64,000 bases of DNA from an uncultured Corynebacterium sp. GTDB lineage: Bacteria; Actinomycetota; Actinomycetes; Mycobacteriales; Mycobacteriaceae. Of this stretch, positions 54,910 through 63,705 are shown in pieces. Every line of letters starts with the position of its first letter. Within the stretch, counting starts at the first letter, position 1. The notes under the pieces are model-generated. The model saw only the letters and a program-made list of their open reading frames with translations, was not told where the DNA came from and did not search any database. The stretch lies in assembly GCF_946223165.1 (NCBI RefSeq), contig NZ_CAMIBP010000005.1:34550-98549 (forward strand), in the 5' to 3' direction. A program made the translations under genes and the position numbers.

Positions 54910-55509
54910 ATGAATTTTGACCCGCGTCTCTCCTCTTTTGCGGAACGATACCTGCCTGCGATCCTCACCGTCCTTGCCCTCATCGCCCCCTTCGCCTTCG
55001 GCGCAGCCACCGGCGGTTCCTCCAAGGCCGGCACCACCGGAGCAGACAGCGTCCTCACGCGCGGTCACGGCACCATGTCGAACAGCGCATCCACCTCGGG
55101 CACGCCCGCTAACATCATCGCCGCAACAAATGGCTGGCGCGCCAGCAACCACGTCCAGGAGCTCACGGAATCCGCATCGCTGGACGCCTACGCCCAAAAC
55201 TGGGCGGAGAAGATGGCCGCCTCCGGCAGCTTCCAGCACAGCCACATGTCCACCTACGAGGGCGCCGGTGGCCAGCGCCTCGTCATGTCGGAAAACATCT
55301 TCTATTCGGACTCCCCCTCCAACTCGGACGACATCATCACCGCCTGGGATGACTCAGTGGAGGGCCACGCGGAGAACCAGCTCTTCCCACACCACCTGGA
55401 AATCGGCGTGGGCGTGGCCTACGACGCCCAGGGCGGCATGTGGGTGGTCCAGGAATTTGGCACCCCCGTCGCCTACGCCGACGAGCTGCGCAAGGCCATC
55501 GGCGCATAA
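54910..55509 (+). CDS. Secreted CAP-domain (SCP/PR-1) protein
   Basis: The 199-residue protein has an N-terminal hydrophobic segment (YLPAILTVLALIAPFAFGAA, residues 14-33) acting as signal or anchor, a Ser/Thr/Gly linker and a CAP domain at about 75-199 with WRASNHVQELTESASLDAYAQNWAEKMAASG (read in parts), the active-site-like His in FQHSHMS, SENIFYSD and HHLEIGVGVAYD motifs. Such proteins are common in actinobacterial envelopes; some bind lipids, and none of the visible residues fixes a function here. The ATG at 54910 is chosen over 54874 by its ribosome site. Confidence 0.85.
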   Translation: MNFDPRLSSFAERYLPAILTVLALIAPFAFGAATGGSSKAGTTGADSVLTRGHGTMSNSASTSGTPANIIAATNGWRASNHVQELTESASLDAYAQNWAEKMAASGSFQHSHMSTYEGAGGQRLVMSENIFYSDSPSNSDDIITAWDDSVEGHAENQLFPHHLEIGVGVAYDAQGGMWVVQEFGTPVAYADELRKAIGA

Positions 55510-55765
55510 GTATAAGTCCCCTCACCCAACCCTCACCCGTGCAGTGTTCCCCAGCGTGGCGGTAGTAATCCATCATCCGTGAAGGCTGGTCGGCCGAATA
55601 CTCTCATCATCCGTACGACACGGGGTGCGTACACAGGCAAGAGTCGAACTCGCCGGCCCCTCCCGTGTGAACAGGGGCGCCATTCAGAGATGTTCCTCGA
55701 TTGTGGGCCCGAGGGTGCCCTTCACGCTCGCTGAAACGTTGCCGCAGGCTACCGACTTAGCTCAC
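55510..55765. other. Intergenic region with GC-rich inverted repeats
   Basis: No gene is seen. On the minus strand 55635-55690 contains a T-arm-like hairpin (GCGAG-TTCGACT-CTTGC) next to a strong GCCCC/GGGGC stem, but acceptor and anticodon stems of a tRNA cannot be formed. It may be a structured leader, an old tRNA fragment or a terminator set for the genes on both sides. Confidence 0.4.
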
Positions 55766-56233
55766 CTATTCGCGGTCTAACACCTCCGTAAGCCAATTCT
55801 TCTGCTGAATCCGGGTATCCAGCTCGCGGAAGAGTTTGGAGAGCTCATCGGCGCGAGCGCGCAGCTCCCGGATGTCGAGGGCTGCAACAAACTTGACCTC
55901 CGACCGGGAGTAGCGGTCCTGGCGCGCCGAGGCTGCATCAGCAAGCTCGGCGTAGAAGCGGCGGCGCTGGAGGATGTTATCGCGCCGCACGAGGGCGTCA
56001 GCCAGCGTGTCCCCGTCGTCGCCGAAGGACGTCGCGGCATTGGTGGCGTTGATGAGACGGATGAGCTCCTCCTGGCGCCGGAACAACCCGTCGAGCTCCG
56101 CGAGCAGCGCCGCCGGATCCTCGATGAGTTCGTCGCCCTCCTGGATGCGGGCGGACTGCCGCAGGCGGTTCTGCACCTCGTGAATGCGGGCTTGGACCTC
56201 GGTGCGCTCCGCGAGCGCTTCTGCAAGATACAT
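55766..56233 (-). CDS. DIP1984-family protein
   Basis: The 155-residue, highly charged, helical protein matches the DIP1984 family first named from C. diphtheriae: YLAEALAERTEVQARIHEVQNRLRQSAR at the start (read in parts), LLAELDGLFRRQEELIRLINATNAAT, LADALVRRDNIL and a long C-terminal coiled coil ending ELDTRIQQKNWLTEVL. Function unknown; members occur in scattered bacteria. The ATG at 56233 fits the family start. It lies downstream of lysS, with the lysS terminator between. Confidence 0.82.
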   Translation of the reverse strand: MYLAEALAERTEVQARIHEVQNRLRQSARIQEGDELIEDPAALLAELDGLFRRQEELIRLINATNAATSFGDDGDTLADALVRRDNILQRRRFYAELADAASARQDRYSRSEVKFVAALDIRELRARADELSKLFRELDTRIQQKNWLTEVLDRE

Positions 56234-56248
56234 GCCCATTACATTAAT

Positions 56249-56276
56249 AAACCCCCTGTCAGATGACAAGGGGTTT
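56249..56276 (-). terminator. Intrinsic terminator of lysS
   Basis: AAACCCC-TTGTCA pairs with TGACAGGGGGTTT around a 2-nt loop and is followed on the minus strand by TTATTAAT. It separates lysS from the DIP1984 gene. Confidence 0.8.
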
Positions 56277-56285
56277 CAACAGGGG

Positions 56286-57890
56286 TTACTTGGCCTCAGG
56301 CTTGACGATCGGGAAGAGCACCGTCTCGCGGATGCCCAGGCCGGTGACGGCCATGAGCAGGCGGTCGATGCCCATGCCGGTGCCGGCCGTGGGCGGCATG
56401 CCCTGTTCCATGGCGGCGAGGAAGTCCTCGTCCAAGCGCATGGCCTCATCGTCACCGTTGGCGGCCAGACGGGCCTGGTCCACGAAGCGCTCGCGCTGGA
56501 TGACCGGGTCGACAAGCTCAGAGTAGCCGGTGGCCAGCTCGAAGCCGCGGACGTAGAGATCCCACTTCTCGGTCACACCCGGCTGGCTGCGGTGCTGGCG
56601 GGTCAGCGGGGAGGTCTCGACCGGGAAGTTCTTGACAAAGATCGGGCCCTCGAGCTGATCCTCGCAGAGCACCTCCCAGATCTCCTCCACCAGCTTGCCG
56701 TGGCCCCAGCCGCCGTCCTTGGGGACGGCCAGACCGACGACATCGGCAAGCGCCTTGAGCTCCTCCACGGTGGAGTCGATGGTGACCTCCGGCTGGCCCG
56801 GGAACTTACGCTGCAGCGCCTCGTTGAGAGAAGGATACATCTCGATCTCCTTCCACTCGCCGCCGAAGTCGTACTCGCTGCCATCGGCCAGAATGACAGT
56901 GTGGGTGCCCTCGCGCTCCGTGCCCTTGTTGAGCTGGGTGACGATGTACTGAATGGACTCGCGGGTGGTGCGGGCGCAATCCGTGTAGTCGCCCCACGCG
57001 GCGTAGGTCTCCAGCATGGCGAACTCCGGGGAGTGCGACTTATCGATGCCCTCGTTGCGGAAGTTGCGGTTGATCTCAAAGACGCGGTCGATGCCGCCCA
57101 CGACGGCGCGCTTGAGGAAGAGCTCCGGCGCGATGCGCAGGTAAAGATCGATATCCAGCGCGTTGGAGTGGGTCACGAACGGGCGGGCCGCCGCGCCGCC
57201 GTGCAGCGTCTGCAGCATGGGCGTCTCGATCTCCACGAAGTCCTGGGACTCCAGGTAGTCGCGCAGCGCGCGGATGACCTTGACGCGGGTCATGGCGTTC
57301 TTACGCGCCTCCTCACGCACGATGAGATCGTTGTAGCGCTGGCGCACGCGGGTCTCCTCGTTCATGTCCGCGAAGGAGACGGGCAGTGGGCGCAGAGACT
57401 TGGCCGCCATGGTCCACTGGGTGGCCATGACAGACAGCTCGCCGCGGCGCGACGCGATGACGCGGCCCTTGACGCCGATGAAGTCACCCAGGTCCACGTC
57501 GGACTTCCAAGCGGCCAGGCGCTCCTCGCCCACCTCGGCCAGGGACAACATGGCCTGGACCTGCGTACCGTCGCCGTCCTGCAGCGTGGCGAAGCACAGC
57601 TTGCCGGTGTTGCGCATGAAGATGAGGCGGCCGGTAATGGCCTGGACGTCCTGGGTCTCGTCGCCCGCGACGAGGTAGGTGACGCCCGATTCAGAGCCCT
57701 TCTGCTCCTCGGACTCGACCACGACGTACTGGGCACGCAGGTCCTTCAGGGACAGCGTGCGCTCCACGGTCACCGGGTAGGCCTCGGTGCCCTCGGAGAG
57801 CAGGCGCTCACGCTTTTCGCGGCGGATGCGCAGCTGCTCGGGGACGTCGTTTACTTCTGCAGAGTTTTGTGCTTTGTTTTGGTCGCTCAC
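56286..57890 (-). CDS. lysS: Lysyl-tRNA synthetase, class II
   Basis: The 534-residue enzyme has an N-terminal OB-fold anticodon domain (VKGRVIASRRGELSVMATQW) and class II catalytic motifs: motif 1 in FVEIETPMLQ, motif 2 in FEINRNFRNEGIDKSHSPEF, motif 3 in GTGMGIDRLLMAVTGL. It charges tRNA-Lys. It starts at a GTG, with TATTCT placed about 10 bp before it, suggesting a leaderless mRNA. clpC and lysS are close in M. tuberculosis too. Confidence 0.95.
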   Translation of the reverse strand: MSDQNKAQNSAEVNDVPEQLRIRREKRERLLSEGTEAYPVTVERTLSLKDLRAQYVVVESEEQKGSESGVTYLVAGDETQDVQAITGRLIFMRNTGKLCFATLQDGDGTQVQAMLSLAEVGEERLAAWKSDVDLGDFIGVKGRVIASRRGELSVMATQWTMAAKSLRPLPVSFADMNEETRVRQRYNDLIVREEARKNAMTRVKVIRALRDYLESQDFVEIETPMLQTLHGGAAARPFVTHSNALDIDLYLRIAPELFLKRAVVGGIDRVFEINRNFRNEGIDKSHSPEFAMLETYAAWGDYTDCARTTRESIQYIVTQLNKGTEREGTHTVILADGSEYDFGGEWKEIEMYPSLNEALQRKFPGQPEVTIDSTVEELKALADVVGLAVPKDGGWGHGKLVEEIWEVLCEDQLEGPIFVKNFPVETSPLTRQHRSQPGVTEKWDLYVRGFELATGYSELVDPVIQRERFVDQARLAANGDDEAMRLDEDFLAAMEQGMPPTAGTGMGIDRLLMAVTGLGIRETVLFPIVKPEAK

Positions 57891-58090
57891 GGGTTACAAG
57901 AATAGCGGATATCGTGTCATTTCACCCCACCAGCCCGGCTCGGGCAGTGCGAGCATCCGTCCACGTCGTCAAGGAGTGTGTCACCGAGAATTAACGAAAA
58001 GTTTTTACTTGGCTCATGCCTACGACGCCTACCCCCTCTAAGATCCACAGAGTCCATCCAAACGCTTTCCGTTTATTCTGGAGTTTCCCC

Positions 58091-60175
58091 ATGGCGCTCA
58101 ACGGCCGCAACCTGCTTAGTAACAAGTTCACCTCGTCTCGTTCCTCACTTACCTGCACCTACAAGTGCGGCAACGCTTGCTTTGGTCACGCAGAAAACAC
58201 GTCCGATAACCCATACTTCGGCGACCAATTCTCGCGCCGCACCGCCCTGCGCGCCGGCGGCCTCACTGTCCTGACCGTCGGCGGCTCCGCGGCGCTCGCA
58301 GCATGCTCCCCCGCCTCCGAAAAAGACTCTGCAACCGGCGCCGCCACCTCTTCGGTCGCAGGCTCCGAGATCGAACTGGCCTCGGCAGAGGGCATGGCGT
58401 TTGATTCCGTTGTCGCCAATACCAAGGATGAAGTCGTCATCCCCGAGGGATACTCGCAGTCTGTTCTTATCGCGTGGGGCGATCCCGTCATCGAAGGCGC
58501 ACCGGAATTCGATGATAAGAACCAAACGGCAGAGGCTGCCGAGAAGCAGTTCGGCTTCAACAACGACTTTGCGGGACTCATCGAGCATCCCTCGGATCCC
58601 AACCGCTTGGTGTACATGTGCTCCCACGAATACACCACGGAGCCGATGATGTTCCCGAACTACGATGCGGACAACCCCACCGAAGAGCAGGCGAAGATCG
58701 GCTGGGCGGGCCACGGCCACACGATTCTTGAGGTCTCCAAGGTAGGCGACTCGGGCGAGCTCAAGCGCGAGTTCGGCCCCCTCAACCGCCGCATCACGGC
58801 GACGACGCCCTTTACGCTGGTGGGTCCGGCCGCCGGCTCCGATCTGGTCAAGACCGCTCAGGACCCCGAGGGCAAGACCGTCAAGGGAACCCTGAACAAC
58901 TGCTCTGGCGGCGTCACCCCGTGGAACACCATGCTGTCCGGCGAGGAAAACTTCGATCAGTACTTCGCCTTCGGCACCGTCGCGGATGAGAAGGCCCAGG
59001 CTTCGCTCAAGCGCTTCGGCATTGGCGACGAAGCCTCGGACCGTAAGTGGGAGCGCTTCGACGACCGCTTCGATGTCTCCAAGACCCCCAACGAGCCCAA
59101 CCGCTTTGGCTGGGTCGTCGAAATCAACCCGCTGGATCCCACCTCGACCCCGATCAAGCACACCGCCATGGGCCGCTTCAAGCACGAGGCCGGCAACATC
59201 TACATCACCGACGATGGCACCGTGGTCTGCTACTCCGGCGACGATTCCCGCTTCGAGTACATCTACAAGTTTGTGTCCACCAAGAAGTACGAAGAGGGCA
59301 ACCTCGAGCACAACCTCTCCATTCTGGATCACGGCACCCTGTACGTCGCCGTCCTCGAGGGCAACTCGCCGGAATCCGAGATTGACGGCGCCGGCATCCT
59401 TCCGTCCGACGGAGCTTTCGACGGCAAGGGCACCTGGGTCAAGCTGCTGACGTCTGATACGGACAACAACACGTTTGAGTCCCACGTTCCGGGCTTTACC
59501 GCCGAAGAAGTCGCGGTCTTTACCCGTGAGGCGGCCGACAAGGTCGGCGCCACCAAGATGGACCGCCCGGAGGACATGCAGGCTCACCCGAAGACGGGCA
59601 AGGTGTACGTGGCATTGACCAACAACTCCTACCGCGGCGCCACGGGCGAGAATGCCAAGAAGAACAAGGAAGACGCCAAGGAATGGGCTCCGGTCAAAGA
59701 GAACAAGGATGGCCTTGTCATGGAGATCGAGGACGACCACGCCGGTGAGGAATTCACGTGGAACCTCTTCTTGGTGTGCGGCGACCCGGCGATGGCTAAC
59801 ACCTACTTCGGCGGCTTCGACAAGTCGAAGGTCTCGCCCATCTCCTGCCCGGACAACCTGGCCTTCGACAACCACGGGAACCTGTGGATCTCTACCGACG
59901 GAAACGCCCTCGACAGCAACGACGGTCTGTATGCCGTGACCACCGACGGCGAGACCCGCGGCGAGCTCAAGTGCTTCCTCACGGTTCCGGCGGGCGCGGA
60001 GACCTGTGGCCCCATCGTCGATGACGATCGCGTCATGGTCAACGTCCAGCACCCGGGCGAATCCGACGAGGCCACCTTCGAGCAGCCCACCTCGCACTGG
60101 CCCGACGGTGGTTCCTCCACCCCGCGCCCGGCGGTCGTCGTGGTCTGGAAAGACGGCGGGAATATCGGCGTCTAA
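58091..60175 (+). CDS. phoX: PhoX-family alkaline phosphatase, Tat-exported lipoprotein
   Basis: The 694-residue protein has a Tat motif SRRTALRAGG (residues 48-57) and a lipobox ALAAC (Cys72), so it is exported folded and lipid-anchored. The PhoX/DUF839 domain shows GVTPWNTMLSGEENFDQYF, ITDDGTVVCYSGDD and MDRPEDMQAHPKTGKVYVAL motifs; family members need Ca2+ and Fe3+. A 47-residue segment before the Tat motif holds CTYKCGNAC, unusual for a signal peptide. GGAG lies 8 bp before the ATG at 58091. In phosphate starvation it would release phosphate from esters. Confidence 0.88.
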   Translation: MALNGRNLLSNKFTSSRSSLTCTYKCGNACFGHAENTSDNPYFGDQFSRRTALRAGGLTVLTVGGSAALAACSPASEKDSATGAATSSVAGSEIELASAEGMAFDSVVANTKDEVVIPEGYSQSVLIAWGDPVIEGAPEFDDKNQTAEAAEKQFGFNNDFAGLIEHPSDPNRLVYMCSHEYTTEPMMFPNYDADNPTEEQAKIGWAGHGHTILEVSKVGDSGELKREFGPLNRRITATTPFTLVGPAAGSDLVKTAQDPEGKTVKGTLNNCSGGVTPWNTMLSGEENFDQYFAFGTVADEKAQASLKRFGIGDEASDRKWERFDDRFDVSKTPNEPNRFGWVVEINPLDPTSTPIKHTAMGRFKHEAGNIYITDDGTVVCYSGDDSRFEYIYKFVSTKKYEEGNLEHNLSILDHGTLYVAVLEGNSPESEIDGAGILPSDGAFDGKGTWVKLLTSDTDNNTFESHVPGFTAEEVAVFTREAADKVGATKMDRPEDMQAHPKTGKVYVALTNNSYRGATGENAKKNKEDAKEWAPVKENKDGLVMEIEDDHAGEEFTWNLFLVCGDPAMANTYFGGFDKSKVSPISCPDNLAFDNHGNLWISTDGNALDSNDGLYAVTTDGETRGELKCFLTVPAGAETCGPIVDDDRVMVNVQHPGESDEATFEQPTSHWPDGGSSTPRPAVVVVWKDGGNIGV

Positions 60176-60181
60176 ACTCGC

Positions 60182-60610
60182 CTAAGCTCGCGCCTCCGTG
60201 GTGAACTCCACGTTCGTCGGGTGCTCCACGGTGCGCGAGACGGTGCAGTCTTTGTCGTGGCTCATGCGCACGAGGCGCTCCACCATGGACTGCGCCTGGC
60301 GGCCCTCCTCGGTGTCCGGGAAGCGGACGTCAAAGCTCACGCGCACGTCGGACAGGCGGGCAGCACCGTCCTCATCCACGCGGTCGCCCTCCACGTGCAC
60401 GTCGAAGGTCTTCGGCTCGGCGCGGCGGGAGGTCACCACGTCCACGTCCACGGAGGAGCAGCCAGCCACGGCCGCGAGCAGGAGCTCGACGGGGGTCAGC
60501 AGGCCCTCGCCCTGGCCAAAGTCCACTGTCGCACCGGCTGGGTTGGTGGCGCGGTAGTGCTTCTCCCCCACGCGGGTGACGTCCACGTCGTATTTCTTCA
60601 CAAAAGTCAT
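60182..60610 (-). CDS. OsmC/Ohr-family peroxiredoxin-like protein
   Basis: The 142-residue protein has the OsmC fold with peroxidatic Cys51 in AAVAGCSSVDVDVV and the resolving Cys in DKDCTVSRTV near residue 124. Such proteins reduce organic or fatty-acid hydroperoxides. It is convergent with phoX (only 6 bp between stops) and divergent from the first aminopeptidase gene. Confidence 0.88.
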   Translation of the reverse strand: MTFVKKYDVDVTRVGEKHYRATNPAGATVDFGQGEGLLTPVELLLAAVAGCSSVDVDVVTSRRAEPKTFDVHVEGDRVDEDGAARLSDVRVSFDVRFPDTEEGRQAQSMVERLVRMSHDKDCTVSRTVEHPTNVEFTTEARA

Positions 60611-60673
60611 GGCTCATAAGACTAGCCGAGCGAAACTCTCACGGCTGTCCGCCTGGGGTGGTACAACTGCCCT

Positions 60674-61999
60674 ATGACTGCTCTGACTCAAGAATTCTTA
60701 GCCGAGCTGCGCGCCGATGCCGCCGCGGACCCGGGCCTCAAGGTAGCCCGCAACGCGGTGATGTCCGTGGGCGTGGCCAAGGCCGCGCTGGACCACGACA
60801 AGCTCGTGGCCATCAATCCCGCCACCGAGATCAAGCTGGACACCCTCGGCGTCACCGATCAGATGCACTCGGGCCGCTGCTGGATGTTCGCCGCGCTCAA
60901 CGCCTTCCGCCACCGCACGGCGAAGTCCCTGAACGTGGAGAAGTTCGAGTTTTCCTACACCTACCTGCTGTTCTTCGACAAACTCGAGCGCGTCAACTTC
61001 TACGTCCAGGCGCTGACGGAGAACCCGGCGCAGGACTGGGACGATCGCGAGATGTACGCGTTGCTCGATGCCCCGTCCTCCGACGGCGGCTGGTTCAATA
61101 CCTTCGCCAACCTGGCCTCCAAGTACGGCGTCGTGCCCGCCCAGGTCATGCCGGAGACCCACTCCTCCGGCCACACGCGCGAGCTCAACCGCGCGCTGTG
61201 CACCATCATCCGCCGCGCCGTCCTCCAGGCTCGCTCCGGCGCCATTGCTGCCGATGCCGCCCTGGCCGGCGCCGTCCGCGACGCCCAGCGTGTCCTGGCG
61301 GTCCACCTGGGCACCCCGCCGGACCCGGCCGCCGAATTCGAGTGGGCCTACCGCACCAAGGATGACGAGTTCCAGACTATCCGCACCACCCCGGCCCAAT
61401 TCGCCGCCGAATACCTGGGCGATCTCACCGAGTACGTCACCCTGACCGCTGACCCGCGCGAGGACAACGAGCTGCACCGCGTCTACACCGCGCCCACGGC
61501 CAACAATATGGCCGGCGGCCAGGCATACACGCATCTCAACGTCTCCTCCGAGGAGCTCGCCGCCGCCGCGCAGGCCAGCCTGGACGCAGACGAGCCGGTG
61601 TGGTTCGGCTGCGACGTTGACCGCAACTTCTCTTTCATCGACGGCGTGTGGGACGAGGGACTCGTCGCCACGGACGCCCTCTATGGCATCGACTCGACCA
61701 CTACAAAGGAAGAGCGCCTGCTCACCTTCGGCACGTCGGTCACCCACGCCATGCTGTTGGTCGGCACCGCGCGCGATTCTCATGGAGCGCGTCGCTGGCG
61801 CGTGGAGAACTCCTGGGGCCCCACAGATCCGCGCACGAAGGACCCGATTCCTGGTAACGGCCTAGCCACGATGACCCAAGACTGGTTCGACGAGAACGTC
61901 TTTGAGGTCGTCGTCCGCCGGGCGTTCCTCACCCCGGAGCAACTCGCCGCGCTGGAGACCGAGCCCATCGCCTTGCCCGCCCACGATCGCATTCTCTAA
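60674..61999 (+). CDS. pepC: C1B-family cysteine aminopeptidase (bleomycin hydrolase/PepC), copy 1
   Basis: The 441-residue papain-like enzyme has the catalytic triad Cys69 (HSGRCWMFAALN), His358 (SVTHAMLLVG) and Asn379 (VENSWG). C1B enzymes form hexameric barrels with active sites inside and trim peptides in the cytosol. It ends in ALPAHDRIL, the C-terminal arm that lies in the active site in this family. A paralogue follows 12 bp downstream. Confidence 0.92.
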   Translation: MTALTQEFLAELRADAAADPGLKVARNAVMSVGVAKAALDHDKLVAINPATEIKLDTLGVTDQMHSGRCWMFAALNAFRHRTAKSLNVEKFEFSYTYLLFFDKLERVNFYVQALTENPAQDWDDREMYALLDAPSSDGGWFNTFANLASKYGVVPAQVMPETHSSGHTRELNRALCTIIRRAVLQARSGAIAADAALAGAVRDAQRVLAVHLGTPPDPAAEFEWAYRTKDDEFQTIRTTPAQFAAEYLGDLTEYVTLTADPREDNELHRVYTAPTANNMAGGQAYTHLNVSSEELAAAAQASLDADEPVWFGCDVDRNFSFIDGVWDEGLVATDALYGIDSTTTKEERLLTFGTSVTHAMLLVGTARDSHGARRWRVENSWGPTDPRTKDPIPGNGLATMTQDWFDENVFEVVVRRAFLTPEQLAALETEPIALPAHDRIL

Positions 62000-62011
62000 G
62001 GACCGCCCATT

Positions 62012-63328
62012 ATGCAGACTCTTAACATTTCCGACATCGCGGCCCGCAACGCGCAGCTGCGCGCGGATGCCGCCCTGAAGGCGCTGCGCAACGCGGCGGC
62101 AGCAGAAGGCATCGACAAGCTCACGCTCGACGCCGACCTGGCGGCCGAGCTGGCGGCCCCGGCCCAGCACCGGGTGGATAAGTGGGGCGCGGCCAACCAG
62201 AAGCAGTCCGGGCGCTGCTGGATCTTCGCTGGGCTCAACTCACTGCGCGGCGGCCTCATGGAGACCGCAAACATCAAGGACTTCGAGTTCTCCCAGGCCT
62301 ACACGCACTTCTTCGACAAGCTAGAGAAGGCCAACTACTTCCTCGCGGCCATGGAGGAGCTAGCGGAGCGCGACATCACCGACCGCACGGTGGCGCGCCT
62401 GCTGGAAAACCCCATCGACGACGGCGGCCAATGGACCATGTTCGTGGCGACTATCCAGAAGTACGGCGTGGTGCCCAAGTACGCCATGCCGGAGACCGCC
62501 TCGTCGGAACAAACGCGCTTCATGAACCGCGATCTGGAGACCGTGTTGCGTCGCGCCGCCGTCCTCATCCGCGCCGGCGTTCCGGGCACGCGCGAGCAGG
62601 CGCTGCGCGACGTCTACCGCGTCCTCGTGACCAACCTAGGCCTGCCGCCGGAAGAGTTCCAGTGGGTCTACCGCGACAAGGATGACAACTACCACGACGA
62701 GGGCACGCTGACCCCGCAGGAGTTCGCCGCGCAGTACCTGCCCGCGGACTTGGGCGAGTACGTCTGTGTGGTCAACGACCCGCGCAACGAGTACGGCAAG
62801 CTCTACACCGTGGACCACTTGGGCAACGTGCTCGGCACCCCGGTGACCTACCTCAACGCGCCCATCGAGGTGCTGCGTGATGCCGCCTCCGCCTCCATCC
62901 AGGGCAACGCCGCGCGCCCGGCCGCGCCGGTATGGTTCGGCTGCGACACGGACCAGCAGTCCGATGGCGAGAAGGGCATCTGGGCCGCCCGCCTCCACGA
63001 CTACGAGGCTGCCTACGGCGTGGAGTTGACCGTGGGCAAGGCGGACCGCCTGCGCATCCACGAATCCCTCATGACGCACGCCATGGTGTTCACCGGCGTG
63101 ACTACAGACGCCAGCGAGTCCGGCGTGGCCCGCTGGCGCGTGGAAAACTCCTGGGGCACGGAGAAGGCCGACAAGGGCTTCTGGTCCATGCGGGACGACT
63201 GGTTTGACGAGTACGTCTACGAGATAGCCGTCCACCCGTCTCTCCTGCCCGACGAGTACCAGGAGGCGTTGAAATCCACTGAGGTAACCGCGTTGCCACT
63301 GTGGGATCCGATGGGGGCTCTGGCCTAA
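62012..63328 (+). CDS. C1B-family cysteine aminopeptidase, copy 2
   Basis: The 438-residue paralogue of the preceding gene has Cys69 (QSGRCWIFAGLNSLRGG), His in LMTHAMVFTGV and Asn in VENSWGTEK. It is intact, co-directional and 12 bp from copy 1, so the pair is an operon made by tandem duplication with strong divergence outside the catalytic blocks. Ends LPLWDPMGALA, again an arm-like tail. Strong terminator downstream. Mixed hexamers or different substrate ranges are possible. Confidence 0.92.
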   Translation: MQTLNISDIAARNAQLRADAALKALRNAAAAEGIDKLTLDADLAAELAAPAQHRVDKWGAANQKQSGRCWIFAGLNSLRGGLMETANIKDFEFSQAYTHFFDKLEKANYFLAAMEELAERDITDRTVARLLENPIDDGGQWTMFVATIQKYGVVPKYAMPETASSEQTRFMNRDLETVLRRAAVLIRAGVPGTREQALRDVYRVLVTNLGLPPEEFQWVYRDKDDNYHDEGTLTPQEFAAQYLPADLGEYVCVVNDPRNEYGKLYTVDHLGNVLGTPVTYLNAPIEVLRDAASASIQGNAARPAAPVWFGCDTDQQSDGEKGIWAARLHDYEAAYGVELTVGKADRLRIHESLMTHAMVFTGVTTDASESGVARWRVENSWGTEKADKGFWSMRDDWFDEYVYEIAVHPSLLPDEYQEALKSTEVTALPLWDPMGALA

Positions 63329-63344
63329 TCTCCCCGGGCATGAG

Positions 63345-63377
63345 AAAGGGGGCCGTCCGATGTGGGCGGCCCCCTTT
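63345..63377. terminator. Bidirectional intrinsic terminator
   Basis: An 11-bp perfect stem AAAGGGGGCCG / CGGCCCCCTTT. On the plus strand it is followed by CCTATG and ends the aminopeptidase operon; on the minus strand it is followed by TCTCATG and ends the first structured RNA unit. Confidence 0.85.
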
Positions 63378-63480
63378 CCTATGGAAGCGGCACGCTCTCC
63401 GCGGTGTCTCACGTCGCGGACCCCGCGTGCGGGGGTATCTCTATCTCTCTCAAAGTGCGCTCTCATCAAGCGCGTGAACT
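63345..63480 (-). ncRNA. Putative small RNA, copy A of a tandem pair
   Basis: On the minus strand the order is hairpin 3 (63475-63455, stem ACGCGCT/AGCGCAC), a purine-rich strand GAGAGAGATA, hairpin 2 (ACCCC..GGGGT, 63436-63420), hairpin 1 (CCGCG/CGCGG, 63419-63399, loop with CGTGAGA), then the 63377-63345 terminator. Copy B has the same order, with stems kept by paired base changes. A CACACT -10-like element lies just before hairpin 3. I infer a short RNA of about 130 nt; the strand is inferred from the terminator position. Confidence 0.55.
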
Positions 63481-63560
63481 AAGTGTGACTCTTCGGCCTT
63501 GCGGAATAGTGAGATAATCCTGGCAATTGCCTAACATAACAGACTTCGCTCGCCGAAAGA

Positions 63561-63705
63561 ACCGGCCCCAACGAGGCTCAGCCTGCGTTGGGACCGGTGT
63601 CCTACTCAGAAAGTGCCGCGCTCCTCTCGGTTTCTCACGCCGAGACCCCGCGCGGCTGGGGCCCTATCTCTCTTGTACGCCCTCTCTAAGGCGTACGAAT
63701 TGAGT
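63561..63705 (-). ncRNA. Putative small RNA, copy B of a tandem pair
   Basis: Minus-strand order: CATACT -10-like element (63708-63703), hairpin 3 (GTACGCC/GGCGTAC, 63696-63675), AAGAGAGATA, hairpin 2 (CCCC/GGGG, 63661-63646), hairpin 1 (CTCGG/CCGAG, 63644-63626, loop CGTGAGAAA), then a terminator stem at 63598-63561 (ACCGGTCCCAAC.. pairing with ..GTTGGGGCCGGT) followed by TCTTTCGG. About 65-70% identical to copy A by eye. Confidence 0.55.

Noticed and set aside
55635..55720. A tRNA gene on the minus strand
   Set aside because: A T-arm can be drawn but acceptor and anticodon stems do not pair, so it is reported only as unexplained structure.
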